Origin: Tetracentron sinense
Lineage: Eukaryota > Streptophyta > Magnoliopsida > Trochodendrales > Trochodendraceae
Direction: 5' to 3'
DNA length: 64,000 nt
Assembly: GCA_015143295.1 (NCBI GenBank)
Contig: CM026573.1
Coordinates: forward strand, 7,118,434-7,182,433
Position numbers and translations under genes: made by a program
Notes under the pieces: generated by a model
Told to the model about the DNA's origin: nothing
Database searches by the model: none
What the model saw: only the letters and a program-made list of their open reading frames with translations
In this document: positions 1 to 11,500 of the stretch, piece after piece
Position numbering within the stretch: the stretch's first letter is position 1
Layout of the letters: every line of letters starts with the position of its first letter

Positions 1-295
1 CAGCAGGTTCCTCCATGACTTCTTCGATTACTTGTGTTGCTTCACTGGTGTCAAGGTATCTGAGCCAAATCAAATTCGGCAATCTCTTGTATAAAATACC
101 CCCTGATAGGACAAACTGGATGGCCAGTCTTCGGATCGCCCGACGGTCTATTTTGGTAGCATCGAGAGGGAATATCCTGTCCTCAAGGTATTGCTTGATG
201 TCCGCATACCAAGGCTTGTTGTCATTCACTATGTCCAGTTCGAGGCAGTAGACATGCTGATCCTGTTGCTGAATTTCAATTAGCAAGAGCATGAT
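1..295 (-). pseudogene. Integrase N-terminal linker region of Tat/Ogre-like pol (partial)
   Basis: The minus-strand translation after RNase H includes a segment with VLSGGILYKRLP and IDRRAIRRLAIQFV. This resembles the stretch before the HHCC zinc domain of Ty3/gypsy integrases, where a WxxxIxxYL..R.A..F.....LY(R/K)R pattern is usual. The HHCC motif itself and the catalytic DDE core would lie to the left of the window. It follows the RNase H remnant directly, as expected for the gypsy order RT-RNaseH-IN. Confidence 0.6.
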
Positions 296-307
296 GCCCC
301 TGGGGAT

Positions 308-810
308 CTATACCATAGAGGTGAGAGTAGCCAACGCGTCGGTAAATCTGTTATGGTTCCTGGATCGATGACTGAAATTGATTCTTCTGAATCGAGTGAT
401 TAGCACATTGAGATAGGCTAGGTATGGGACCAGCTTGGCTTCTCGAATGGCCCAAGATTTATTTGCTTGACAGATTACTAAAGATGAGTCCCCGTAGATG
501 TCTATCTCTTCAATTCTGATACCCAGGGCTTCTTTCCAGCTATGCATGCCTCGTACTCTGCTTCATTGTTTGAGCATCTGAATTTTAGTTTTACAGAGAT
601 AGGGAGGTGTGCCCCCTTAGGTGAGATTAAGACTGCTCCTACTCCGTGTCTATGACTGTTGGCAGCTCTATCAAAGTATAACTCCCAGCCGGAGTATTCT
701 TGTTCTTCCACTTCCGCGTATAGGATGGATTCATCTGGGAGATCAGGATTACCGGGTAGGAAAGCAGATAATGCCGAAGACGCTGAGTAGCCTAGACCAG
801 TGCCAGACAC
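308..810 (-). pseudogene. RNase H domain of Tat/Ogre-like pol, frameshifted
   Basis: Two overlapping minus-strand reading frames (502-810, then 308-547) together make an RNase H domain. The first has WELYFDRAANS, GVGAVLISPKG and NNEAEYEACIAG. The second has IYGDSSLVICQ and ends with HNRFTDALATL. These match the D, E, D and late D/N landmarks of retroviral-type RNase H in Tat elements, where LYFDGAANS and NNEAEYEA are typical. The frame changes near 505-550, so no single product can be made. Upstream, about 700-810, the connection region is shortened: the tether that usually separates the RT connection from RNase H is partly deleted. Confidence 0.8.
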
Positions 811-849
811 GTTTTCTCGAGTGGGCTGTACCTCTCTTCTTACTCTAAC

Positions 850-1985
850 AGACGCTTACTAATGTAATAAATGGCCTGTTCTGTTCTGCCCGTCTCATCA
901 TGTTGTGCCAAGACGCACCCCATGGAGGTTTCTTGTACTGAGATATAGAGTAGTAGGGGTCATCCTGGTGTAGGAGGCACAAGTACTGGAGGGTTGAAGA
1001 AATACTGCTTTATCCTATCAAAGGCTTCTTGGCACTCGGCTGTCCAGACTGTCGGTGTATATTTTCGGAGAAGCTTGAAGATCGATTCACAGATCGGAAT
1101 GAGCTGAGAGATGAACCGGCTGATGTATTGAATTCGGCCCAGGAAACCACGGATCTCCTTTTCAGTTTCAGGTGTTGGCATTTCGATGATAGCTCTGGCT
1201 TTAGCTGGATCAACCTCAATGCCTCTTTTGTTGACTATAAAGTCGAGGAGCTTTCCGGATGAGGCTTCAAAGACACATTTGACCGGGTTCAATCTTACGC
1301 CGAACTCTCTGAGTTTGTCACATAGTCTTTTCAGATCTTCAGGGTATTGCTTGGTAGTAGGTGATTTGAAGATCATGTCATCCACATAAATTTCAGCTAT
1401 CTTGTGGATCATGTCATGGAAAAGTGCCGTCATGGCCCTTTGGTAGGTTGCCCCTGCGTTCTTGAGCCCGAATGACATAACTTTGTAGCAGAACGTGCCC
1501 CAAGGTGTAATGAAGGAGGTTTTCTCAATGTCTTCTTCTGCCATTCTGATTTAGTTATGTCTAGAGAAACCATCTATGAATGAGAGCGTCTCGTGCCTTG
1601 CAGTATTGTTAACTAGGATGTCGATGTGCGGGAGAAGAAAATTGTCCTTAGGGCTAGCCTTATTCAGATTCTGATAGTCGATGCACATCCGGACTTTTCC
1701 ATCCTTCTTGGGTACTAGCACGATGTTGGCCAACCATTCAGGGTAGTTTGCTACTGCCAAGAAGCCTGTATTGATCTGCTTCTCTAACTCTTCCTTGACT
1801 TTCTGTGATCATTTGGGCCTCATCCATATTAGTTTCTGCTTAACCAGCCTGACATTCGGGTTCAGGGGTAGTCTGTGCACCACTAATGCTGGGTCTAGGC
1901 CAGACATGTCTGCATATGACTAGGCGAAACATCATTGTAGCTTTTCAGGAAGCTGATCATGTCCGTTCTTTGCTATGGGCTCATA
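850..1985 (-). pseudogene. Reverse transcriptase and connection domain of Tat/Ogre-like pol, with stops
   Basis: On the minus strand a run from about 1985 down to 850 encodes a Ty3/gypsy RT. It begins with a DPALVVHRLPLNP-like segment and continues through YPEWLANIVLVPKKDGK, the catalytic-loop segment EIYVDDMIFKS (YVDD present) and the RNase H-connecting QETSMGCVLAQHDETGR. An in-frame TAA at 1551-1553 sits where Tat elements normally read GYNQI; one C-to-T change would explain it. A second stop lies near 1808, where W is expected. The catalytic aspartates of YVDD are present, so the decay is by nonsense changes rather than loss of the active site. RT would copy element RNA into cDNA in cytoplasmic particles. 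Confidence 0.88.
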
Positions 1986-2203
1986 GTTGTGCCAATCTGA
2001 ACCAGCTGAGGGTTGTCTTTGGAACCCAGATTCACTGTCTCGGTATCCTCGATGTTCGACTGTAGTAGCCCTTCATTGCGTTCTAGAAGGTTCAAAATCT
2101 CCTGAGGTGGTTCGTCATCCTGCTCTGCTTCCTATTCTGAGTTATACTCAACTTCTGAAAGCTCAAGGAGGGTTTCAGGGGTAGTCATATCGGAGGCGAT
2201 TTC

Positions 2204-2500
2204 CTGGCAAATCATTAAGCTTAGTTTAGCATGCTTATGTTTTTATGTTTTGTTGGCTTCAGGACACTAGGCCTTCCAGGGGAAGAGTCTGTGTGATTTC
2301 GTCATTAGCCAAATGCAAATGTTTTTGGAAAACATATTTTTGAGTCAAAATTCTAGTTTTTCATTGATAAAAAAGTGGACTGTTTACAAAATTAACTTGA
2401 TAAAACAAAAAGAGGCCTACAATTGGCTGGCATTTTGGATTTTTACAACAGGAGCAAAGAGAGATAGATTAAAAAGAAGAGGGGAATGATACTGCATCAC
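2204..2500 (-). other. Putative intron between protease and RT (Ogre-type position)
   Basis: The protease-side frame ends at 2497 in the sequence CGG-TGA. The coding signal resumes near 2200 with an acidic stretch leading into RT. Between them the minus strand is T-rich and without coding character. It begins with a GT at 2500 (GGTGATG) and ends with a pyrimidine-poor but acceptable TTTGCCAG at 2204. Ogre elements are known to carry an intron exactly between protease and RT. The splice sites are my choice by eye and unproven. Simple decay of a spacer is the alternative. Confidence 0.4.
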
Positions 2501-3114
2501 CGGTTGTTCTGACCAACCTTCCCTGCACTGCGCTTTCCCTGGCCCTGGCTGGCCTCAATGGTGAGAGCCTCAGTCCACCAACGGATTAGTAGCTGGCGAC
2601 TGGATGATGCTTCGGCGCTATTGGAAAGGGTGCATACTTGCTCTCCCGCTGAATATTCTGCTTCTGCTTCTGCATCTTCAACAGTCAGCTCTTTAAACAT
2701 CCGGGCAACACTGAATATTTCTAGTTCGGGAATCCCTAAAGACTCGGTGCCAGGTTGAGGGCAAGGGATATCAGTAACTAGTGCAAGAGAGGTTTCTGGG
2801 TTGGTTTCGAATATTCCTATAGGGAAGGTTACTGAAATGTGGGGTCGGGGTTCAGGTTTTGCCGACTGTCTACTCTTCTTTGTCAACTTGTTGAGATAAT
2901 ACACGTACTTGGGCTTGTATCCCAAACCAAATGGAGGTGTGTAGCGCGGAGGCACATATCTCTTTCTCTTTTTCATGCCCTGGTTCTTGACAACCAGGCC
3001 TAGACTAGGCTGGTAATTCATCTTTGCCATCATTCTGATAAAGGGAGGTACTGCTTGCTTTTTCTGCTGTTCCACTTGGGCGATGGAGCTGACCTGCTCA
3101 AACTGATAGGTCAT
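2501..3114 (-). pseudogene. Protease-to-RT linker of Tat/Ogre-like polyprotein
   Basis: A 205-residue open frame (ending at 2497) has a G-patch-like segment, with MMAKMNYQPSLGLV followed by GLGYKPKYVYYL, preceded by QKKQAVPPF. Tat-lineage polyproteins usually carry such a G-patch-like stretch (M.Y.PG.GLG ... GLGY.P) after the protease. The rest is acidic and serine-rich (VEDAEAEAEYSAGEQ). The frame is open and sits in phase order between protease and the putative intron. Its start Met is only the first Met after a stop; the real product would be a cleaved polyprotein segment. Confidence 0.6.
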
Positions 3115-3198
3115 GAAAGTTGTACCTTAACCTAGCTCCTGGATGTTCCCGAAGGAACTTGCCAACTCCTCAGATGGAATGAAGACTAGGTGGTCGTC

Positions 3199-4300
3199 TT
3201 ATATGAACTTGATTCTTTGGTGCAGAGAAGAGGGAATGACACCGACCGAATGAATCCACGGCCTCCCTAAGAGCAAGGTGAATGAGGCAGGTACATTCAC
3301 AACTTGAAAATTTGTCAAGAACTGAGCCGGTCCGACCATGATGGTCGGGTTAATATCTCCCAGGTTTTGCCTAATAGTATTGTCAAAAGCCCTTATCGTC
3401 ATGGGTCTCTTCTTAACTTGACTGGTGTTCAAGCTCAGGCTTTGCAGTGTAGAGAGTGTACAAACGTTTAGGCCAGAGTCATTGTCAATGAGTACCGAGG
3501 ATAATGTCCTATCCATACACTGAACTGTAATATATAGGGCTCGAGTATGATCTCTGTCTCCATCCGGTATTTCCTATTCGGTAAAGGAGATGATTCGTGA
3601 TTCGAGCACTTGCCCCACCATCTGTCCTAATTTCTCAAGCGAGATGTCCGACGTTACATAGGCGTTGTTAAATACCCGGAGGAGTTACTTTCTGTGATGC
3701 TCTGAAGTCAAGAGAAGACCCAAGATAGAGATTTGTGCCTGAGTTTTGCCCAACTTCTGGGTAATATTATATTCTTTCGCTTTTTCCAATATTTTCTATA
3801 AGAGAGCTGAATCTGCTGTTTCCTTCTCTGGGTCTGCCACCTCTGTATTTTTTTTACCATTTTCTTTCACCAGCTCAGCCGTCGGAGGTTAATACACCCG
3901 GCCGGACCGGGTGAGGTTGGCTATATACTCACTTTTCAGGATGAGAGATTGAGGGGCAGGTACATGATTAAGTTTGAAAGGCTGGGAAGGGATGTAAGAG
4001 ATTTTGACTGGCCCAGAGGATGTTGAGGCCTTGGCTGGAGCTGTGGGCCAACTGGCAGGACAGGAAATGGTGTAGACAATTTGCTCTTTTTCTGATTCAA
4101 GAGCGGGGAGTTGTACTGGGGCCTGGATGGCCTGAACATTTGACTGTGGCAGAGGGATTATAATTGGGGGTTGGTACGAGGGCCTTATGATGCCATCATC
4201 GACTGCGGGTGCGTTGGGTCTAGGTTGTCCTGCCTCGGGCTCTTCCCACTCAATAAAGTTAACTTGGTTGTTATGTGGGGGTAGTGGTACCTAGTCAATA
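3199..4300 (-). pseudogene. Aspartic protease region of Tat/Ogre-like gag-pro, degenerate
   Basis: The minus strand reads VLIDNDSGLNVC at the active site, then FDNTIRQNLGDI, LTNFQVVNV and LLLGRPWIHSVGVIPSSLHQ, the flap and ILG-RPW block of Tat retropepsins. Tat proteases normally have DNGS at the active site. Here the glycine is Asp (DNDS), which should harm the active-site turn. The stretch from 4300 to 3520 continues the same reading frame upstream, with prolines and several in-frame stops (for example after GRVY and after FTE). It joins gag, so gag and protease were one polyprotein. Confidence 0.8.
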
Positions 4301-5710
4301 CTAGTGTTGCTGGGAGCTAGTTCGACCTTGCCCGTATCCAGGAGATCCGGAATGGCGTACTTTAGGCCAATGCAGTAATCTGTTACATGCCTCGGGCCTC
4401 TATGAAAGGCACAGTGTTGGTTGACATCGTAATTTTTGTTGCGTTTGTCTAGAGGTAAAAGAGGAGTAGGGCCTCTCAGTTCGAGAAGGTCCTACTTGGT
4501 TAGGAAGTCCAAAAGTTAACTGAGTGTGTAAGGGAGAGGGGTAAAGGTCCTAGGGGGACGGGTTTACCCCTGGTTTTATTTAGTCGGTCGGGTGTTTCCA
4601 GATGCTGGCTGTTGCTGAGCAGCCGGAGCCAGTAATTTGATTGGCGCTGTGAGAGCTACCAAGTTAACATTTTCTTTTCTCTTCTGGTCTATGTGACCGT
4701 TGTTTCTGCTGGTTGAAGCTGCTGCTGTTTTGTGGGGAGCAAACCCTAGGCTGTAATGAATGGCTTCACTCTGTATTGTTGCCTCAATACGGGCACCTGT
4801 TTTAACTATTGTGCCAAAGTCCACGACAGGTAAAGTGACCATTAGTGTAGAGTAGGGCTGTTTCAACGTGCCCAAAAATATGTTTGCCAGCTCTTCCTTG
4901 GGGATAGGGGTGATGAAATTTACTGTCATTTCTCTCCACCGAGTGGCATACTCCAGGAACGACTCATTGTTCCGTTGGTACATCTGTTCCAGTTGGCTTC
5001 ACTGAGGCCGAAGCTCCTGATTGGAAGAGTACTGTTCTACAAAGGCATCCATGGCGTCCTGCCACATCTTGATTCTCTGCTTGTTGATCGACATCCACCA
5101 GGCTAGAGCTGTCCCCTTTAGACTTTTTTTGAAATACTATATGAGTAAAGGCTGATTCTTGTTATACGGGAGGATGTCCCCCAGGTATATCTGCAAATGT
5201 TGTTTAGGACAGCCCGAGCTGTCATATTTATCGAAGTCAGGTACGTTGAAGCCAGGGGGAACAGCATCCCCAGAGGAGAAAGTCAAGTCCTTCAATGATA
5301 GGGTAGGGTTGGTAGATGCCCCTCGCATTCTTCTCATCTCTTCCTTCATCTGTTTTATCTCCTTATGTTGATCCTTGAGGGACGGTGTAGGGTCGGAGGA
5401 TGACAGCCTGTCCTGATTGACATGTGAGGCCTTAGGCTACTCGTCATACTGGTCATATTCTTCTCCTCCGCCTGTTGTGGGTCAAGGGTTAGGGATTTTG
5501 ATGGGAATAGGTCCAGGTTCAGGGATAGGTTGTTCAGTAGGTTCTTTAGCCGGGATCCGATTAGAGGGTTCATCGGCTCGGGCACTAATAAGAATCTGTA
5601 AGGATTCCAGAACACTATCCAACTTAGCCTACATGACTGCAATATCTCGATCATGCGATTGTACCAATTCGTTGATCCACTGTTGATGGTTTGGCCATTG
5701 GCTCGGAGCT
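4300..5710 (-). pseudogene. Gag of Tat/Ogre-like element, with stops
   Basis: The minus-strand translation shows the gypsy gag core: VPPGFNVPDFDKYDSSGCPKQ, YFKKSLKGTALAWW, a YQRNNESFLEYATRWREM helix and a DFGTIVKTGARIEA segment. Near 4390-4436 there is a zinc-binding HCAFHRGPRHVTDYC (C-x2-H-x5-H-x4-C type) followed by IGLKYAIPDLLD. This is the gag arrangement of Tat elements. Stops interrupt the frame near 5136, between LRPQ and SQLE near 5000, and after NTSID. Gag would form the cytoplasmic particle that packs element RNA. Compared with the gag-only elements in this window (15726-26180 and 37761-55640), sequence is clearly related but diverged. Confidence 0.82.
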
Positions 5711-5959
5711 GCTTTCAGATGGAGGCCTGTATGGTACTAACTCCGTGACTGGAACTTCTATTAAGACCGCGTCGAGAGCTGCTGCTTTTGCGAGAATGGT
5801 AGTCATAGAGCGAGTCATGGGTCGACTCATGCATGCAACTGAAAAGAATGCAACGGCTAATCACGATTATGCATAATGGGAGAGAAATGATGCTAGAAAA
5901 AGGATTTTCCATTGATGCATAACAGTGATACAGGACTGTGACTCAATAAAAGAAAAAAG

Positions 5960-7670
5960 GAAGACTCGACCCTAAGCAGGTCCATCAGGGATGGCAAAGT
6001 CAAGCGGTCGGGGCACGCCTTCAAGGTCCATGATCTGTTGCTAGAGGAATGTGATTTCAACCTCCATGCGTCCAATTCCTTCCGAGGCATTGTTTATCCA
6101 GAACCCAAACTCTCGGATTCGATCGGTCATCTCTACCTTTGCACTGTTAAGCTATTCTTGATAGAAGTGCAACTGGTTCCCTGAGGACGGCATTCTCTTT
6201 GGCATTGCCCCTGTGTCTCTTTTGAAGAGATTGAAGTGTGCGCTCGAGTTGTTCAACCCGTTGCTGTACAACTTGAAGCTCGCGGTTCTGCTCTACTTCC
6301 TACTGTCTGAATGCTCAATGGGCCTTTCGTAGCCTCTTTTCTTTCTCCTGGATATGTAACCGCCTTTCTAGAAAGAAGTCTATCCAAGGAACCACCATCT
6401 CAGCTATGGGTATGGTTCCTCGGGATGGAGCTAAAACTGGTGTCGGTAGCTCCTTGGGCGCCGGTATATCGGATGGAATGTCAGGATTTTCCACCCACAG
6501 TCGGTATACAGAATCAGTTGGTGGTCCTGTTGTAACCACAAAATCTAGCCATTTGTCTCTCCGGGAGCTTCACCAATCTGCTTGGAATCGATGGGTGAGG
6601 CGTTCAAACTGTACTGTGAAGTTGACGAAGTCACGTTCTAGGTTGTCTATCACCGGGATGCGCTCAGAGAGTCCAAATTGGCGGAGGACTCGGAGTGGTA
6701 CGTAGGCTGCTGAGCCGGTGAGACCTGCCAGGACCATGCATCGTCTTCGTTCTATGACAACGCGTGGTAACTGTCTGCGAACCAGCCACACACATTCCCA
6801 TGTAATCTGTTCCTCTGTTAGATCTTAGAGAAGCCAGTAGAGAGTTTTGACGTCAGTAGTCATTTTTTGCCCTTGATTCTGAGAAATCTTCTTGGGTAGG
6901 TTGTATACATCTCGGGGTACATTAGATACCGGAAAGATAGTAGGCAGGTGTGATACGAGCCACAGATGTAGAAGTGGTGCACTAGCGTGGAAGACGCCCT
7001 TTCTGCACTCTGTTGCTAGGTTGAGAGCCCTGAGAAGCTCCGCCAGGATGACCGGAACGACTGTCTTCGCTTCCCGCATGTCTTCAATGATCTCTATTAG
7101 TACTGAGTCGGCAAAGGCGCGGCTTTACGGGAACACCAGTTGTGATATGATGATCAGTGTAAAGGCATTGAGACTGGGTAGCTCGGCTATTAGGGAGTTA
7201 TGGTCACACCTGGGCCAGTACAGTTTCTCAAGGAATTGTATAGACACCCTGCTGTAAGTGCCGCTAGGATTGTATTGCAAGGAGGCAGGCTTGATTTGTA
7301 AGACCCTTGAGAGGTCAGCCTGGAAGTTTACCTTGTAGCGCGGTACTATGACATCGCCTTCCATGTTTAAGCCAAGAATGCGTTGTATCTCCTCTAGTGT
7401 TGGACACAGCTCGTTCTTACCAAAATGAAATAGCATGTAGGTTCGGTTCCAACACTGGATGGCTGCATTTATGAGGTGCCAGTTTGGCTTAACCATGGAT
7501 AGGTGTAGGGTGTTTCCCAGTCTGTAGTACTGGGCCCAGGCGAAATGTTGATCACGAGTTAGGGCCTTAATTGTATCATGAAGGGTTTCATCACATGCCC
7601 CTTGAGAGGTTAGGTGTATGGGCCGAGGAGGCTGACTATTTGGCGGAACAATCCTTGATGGACCTGCCAT
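5960..7670 (-). pseudogene. ORF1 of Ogre-like element: DUF7745-type domain plus coiled coil, broken
   Basis: Minus-strand frames 7125-7670, 6825-7079, 6570-6791 and 6315-6539 follow one another and form one broken ORF. It starts MAGPSRIVPPNSQ. The first part has FAWAQYYRLGNTL, CWNRTYMLFHFGK and LCPTLEEIQRILGL. Next come ILAELLRALNLAT and APLLHLWLVSHL. The end (about 6180-6300) is heptad-rich: VVQQRVEQLERTLQSLQK, a likely coiled coil. The PTLEE-ILGL and APLL-LWL landmarks are those of plant DUF7745 proteins, often found next to retroelements. An ORF of unknown function upstream of gag is a hallmark of Ogre elements. Its role is not known. Frameshifts near 7100, 6800 and 6550 prevent a full product. 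Confidence 0.7.
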
Positions 7671-8523
7671 CTACCTGGATAAATATACAGACTCTGTGTA
7701 AGCGTACTGTGTATGCAGGTGAAAAATGCAAGGAAAATGAAGGTTGCAAAGATGATGCAAATGATGATTGTATTGTTTTTTATTTTTTATCGGGTATGAC
7801 AAGGCACATGTGCTCCGATAGGGAAAACGGATAGAGATCCTGTATGCTTTACCCGGGTTGTTGGGAACCGATGACCTATCAGGTCAAGGTAAGGGATAGG
7901 TTTAAGTGAAGACCTCTATGTCGGGGATTTGGACCCCATGTGCTATGTCAGGATGTGGGGTAGGATATGTTTTATTACAAGCACAAGTTTGGCTCATCAC
8001 ATGCCCCTGAGTGGGTGCTTATCCAGGCAGGATGTGTCCGAGTAGTCAACCTTCATCGGGGACGAGTATTGGGTGCAAGCAGGTTAGGGTTTAGAGTATC
8101 CCTCCAGGTCTGGTTGCTTATAGGCTATACCCTGGCGTAGGCTACATGTATGCATGCTGGGGTATGTAAGAGTGTGTTCCTAAGGATGGAGGATCACTTA
8201 ACACCGTATATACGACTCCCTAAAAGGGACGATTGGTGTAAGCGAGAGAGTTCAGAACTGTTTCCTGAAGATAGTCACCCAACAAACAAAGTTCTGCGGA
8301 CCTCCAAGATTATTAACCCCTATCACTGAGGATAGTCATCCAACAGTTGTGAACATAATAAGCCTGTCTAATGGGTACTGAGTTAAATACACTAACATGC
8401 TATGCATAGTACACAAATTACCAAAGAGATGTAAAATGATTAGTATTAGGTTAAATACCAAGGAATTTGATTAATTTGAGGTTTATTTGGCTTAAACCTA
8501 GGTTCCGGATTGAACCTTGATAC
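7671..8523 (-). other. 5' leader of the Tat/Ogre-like element
   Basis: No coding frame is seen between the primer site and ORF1. The segment about 8160-8370 is shared with the leaders of the other two Tat-type elements (about 23500-23740 and 54290-54540). It contains GTGTAAGCG, CTGAGGATAGTCATCCA and a related CTGAAGATAGTCACCCA copy. Such conserved leader sequence between primer site and first ORF could hold the packaging or dimerisation signal. Confidence 0.6.
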
Positions 8524-8541
8524 TCCCTAGCAGAGTCATCA
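8524..8541 (-). promoter_or_regulatory. Primer binding site, Tat/Ogre type (mutated)
   Basis: The minus strand reads TGATGACTCTGCTAGGGA just inside the LTR end at 8546. The other two Tat elements here have TGGCGACTCTGCTGGG and TGGCGACTTTGCTGGG at the same place. Ogre elements use an arginine tRNA with this type of primer site. Two changes weaken the match in this copy. Confidence 0.75.
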
Positions 8542-8545
8542 GAGC

Positions 8546-11500
8546 TGTGAGCACGGGTTTCGAGGAAATCCTGATTTGATCTCACGGGAAGAATTTAGAG
8601 TCGCAACCTATTTATTCAGAGGGGATAAGTCTTCGAGATTTGGATAAAGTCTTGGTCTGCAGTCCGAGATCAGGGTAAGAGGTTCGGTTAAGTCCGGGGA
8701 AGGGGTTAGGCGCCCCGGCACTTTCACTTTTCAGTGGTTCCTTACTTGCTAGGGTTAAGTCATATTAAGCTCAATTTTTATCAAATGCCTTAAGTGTTTA
8801 AGATAATGCTAATCTAAGAAGGAGAAAATCCTAGACTAGGGTTGAACCCGGGTTGGGCTACCTACGTATTCACATTGGGATGAGATCAAACCGAGCGTAG
8901 ATCTGGCACATGAGTCCGTGCCAAGGCTAGGGGTGTGTGTGTGTGCACCAAGGGTGGCTTAAGGTCTAACCGGGAGGTTAGGGGTGGTTGACCGGGTTAG
9001 TCAAGTGCTTGGTATTGGGCCTGGTAGGCGTAAGGTAAGTCCAGTAGATTAGGGTTGGGCCCGGTAGGCCAAGAAGGAAGCCCGATAGGCTAGTTTGACC
9101 CGGTAGGCCTGGGGTAAATTCGGTAGACTAGGGTTGGGCCTGGTAGGCCATGAGGAAAGCCCGGTAGGCTAGTTTGACCCGGTAGGCCTGAGTTAGGCCC
9201 GGTAGGCCAAGGGGTGAGGCCCAGTAGGCCCAAGGTGTCTTAACCAAGGGTTAGGGTTGCTAACTGGGGTTAAAAATATGGTTAATCATGGTTAAGGGTG
9301 TTAACCCTGGTTAAAAAATCTAAAGTCAGTATTTTTAGTCTTTTTGAATTTTTCTGATTTTTTTGAGATTTTTTCCAATGTTTAAAGATGCTTAACCGCG
9401 GTTAAGGGGGGAGGTCACCATGGTTAAGGGTCTTAACCAAGGTAAATGGTCAAGTGAGACCATTTTTGGGTTTCTCAGATTATTTTAGAATTTTTTTTTT
9501 ATCATTTTTCCTGATTTTCTCAGGTTAAGGATCACTTAACCATGGTTAAGAATAAACCTGAATGGGGTTTTTGACTGTGGTTAAGGGTCCTAAACACAAT
9601 GAAAAAAATCGAAAAAATAGTTTTGGAATCCAAAGAATATTTTTGATTTTTTAATTACTTTCCATAATTTTCTATGATTAAGGGTCACTTAACCATGGTT
9701 AAAAATCAACCCGGATCGGGTTTTTGACCGTGGTTAAGGATCCTAACCACAAAAAAAAAATCACAAAAAATGTGTTTAGAATCCAGGGAATATTTTTGAT
9801 TTTTTAATAATTTTTCTAGAAATCTCAGAGGTCATGGTCTGCTTAACCATGGTTAAATATTAACTACGAGTGGGTTTACCTATGGTTAAGGGTCTAACGG
9901 TGGGGCCTAGACTGGTCTCCTACCCGGTATGGGCCCTCACAAAGTCCGGAAAATGTCCAAAAAAACTAATATTTTATGCAAATTCTAACTGTGGTTAACG
10001 CAAGTTTAATTATAGTTAAATGGGGAATCCCGGGTATCCGAGAATACCAGGGGGTAGCCTGAAGAGTAATGAACAATTTGAATCCTTGTGGGGCCCAAGA
10101 TGAAGTCGTGGGTGGGCCCCACATGGGCCCAAAGTCGGCCCAAAAATAACCACATAAAATGATAGATTTTTAACAAGAAGACCCAAACAGTTTTTTGGTG
10201 ATCTTTGCGGCGATTTTGCCGCTATTTGGCTCAACCCGAGGGGATCCAAGACCACCATTAAGAAGCTAGCCAAAAGGGGAACAATTTGAGCCTTCGTGGG
10301 ACCCAAGAGGAGTTTGGATGTGAGCCCCACAGAGGTGCAAAGTTGCTTTGTCGCAACTGTATTCTGTACTGTCGGCCCTACTTTGGGGTCGATTTTACTG
10401 GGGTTAATGGAGGAGTCAAGGGCTGAAAGTTTACAGTGAAGTAGCCGGGTATGTGGCGAGTATAACCATGGCCTCAATTTTGGCCAAGGCTGGGTCTAAC
10501 CTGGGTTAAACCGGGGTTAAAATCAGTGACCCGAATCTATTTTTTTCCAGAATTTTTTTTTTGAAAACACTTGTGGGGACTGTTTGGCCTGAGTAAAGAG
10601 AGTCTAGGAGGGTTTCTCATGGATTGAGGACCCCCCCAGACACTAGGGAAGGCCGCCATGGTGGTGGCACACAGTGGTGGGGGTGTGCCCGTGGCCACCT
10701 CAAGCAAAAACAAACTCACGGTTTTAAACCAAAATTAAAGAAAAAAAAGAAAAAAATGGGGAAATGGGACCCCTGGAATGGGACCAAGGGTCCCTTATAA
10801 TGAGAATAGTAGGAAAAAAAGAAGGGAGAGAGTCGTATACCCTATGGTCGGAGCTGCTACAGTGGTGAAAGGTAATGGGGTGTTTGGTGGTGATTACCAA
10901 AGGTGACGATCCGGGGGTTATGTGCAATGATGGCGGCCTTGGACGAGGAGGTAGCTGCCCGGGGAATGTGCGTCTGGTAAGGGTAAGGTGGTCGGAGAGG
11001 GACAGAGCTCACTGTAATTTTTTTTTTTTTAAAAGGTTGACACAGTGGCTGTGGAGGGTGGTGCCGTGAGCCTGTGATGGACCTAAGAGAGTATGAGAGT
11101 ACTTTAAGGGATGAGGTAAGGAGTGAGGAAGGGGGTATGGTGGGATGGCTGAGCTACCACAGTAGCTGTACAATTTTTTTTTCTTGAAATCTCCTTGAAA
11201 CAAAAGGCGGTGGATAGTGGAGGTATTGGTGTGAGGGCTTAAAGGAGGTTATGGGGGGTGCGTGGGGCCTTCTAAGGCTATGGCCAAGCTTGGACATAAG
11301 GGTGGTAGGGAGAAGAAGGGAGTTGGATTGTAAAAAAAAAAATTTCTCTCCAAAACCGGGTCTGCCTAAACCGTGATTGCAAGGGGGTTTAAGTAAAGCG
11401 GTGGGGGAAGGGATAAGGATGAGGAAGAGGCTTTAAATGGTGGTCAATGGCGGATGCAAGCGCAGCTGGTGCGCACAGGGGGATAGGGGCGGTTTTACAT

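Noticed and set aside
10016..10477. 153-codon open frame on the minus strand
   Set aside because: It lies fully inside an LTR, has no recognisable domain, and is not preserved in the related LTRs.
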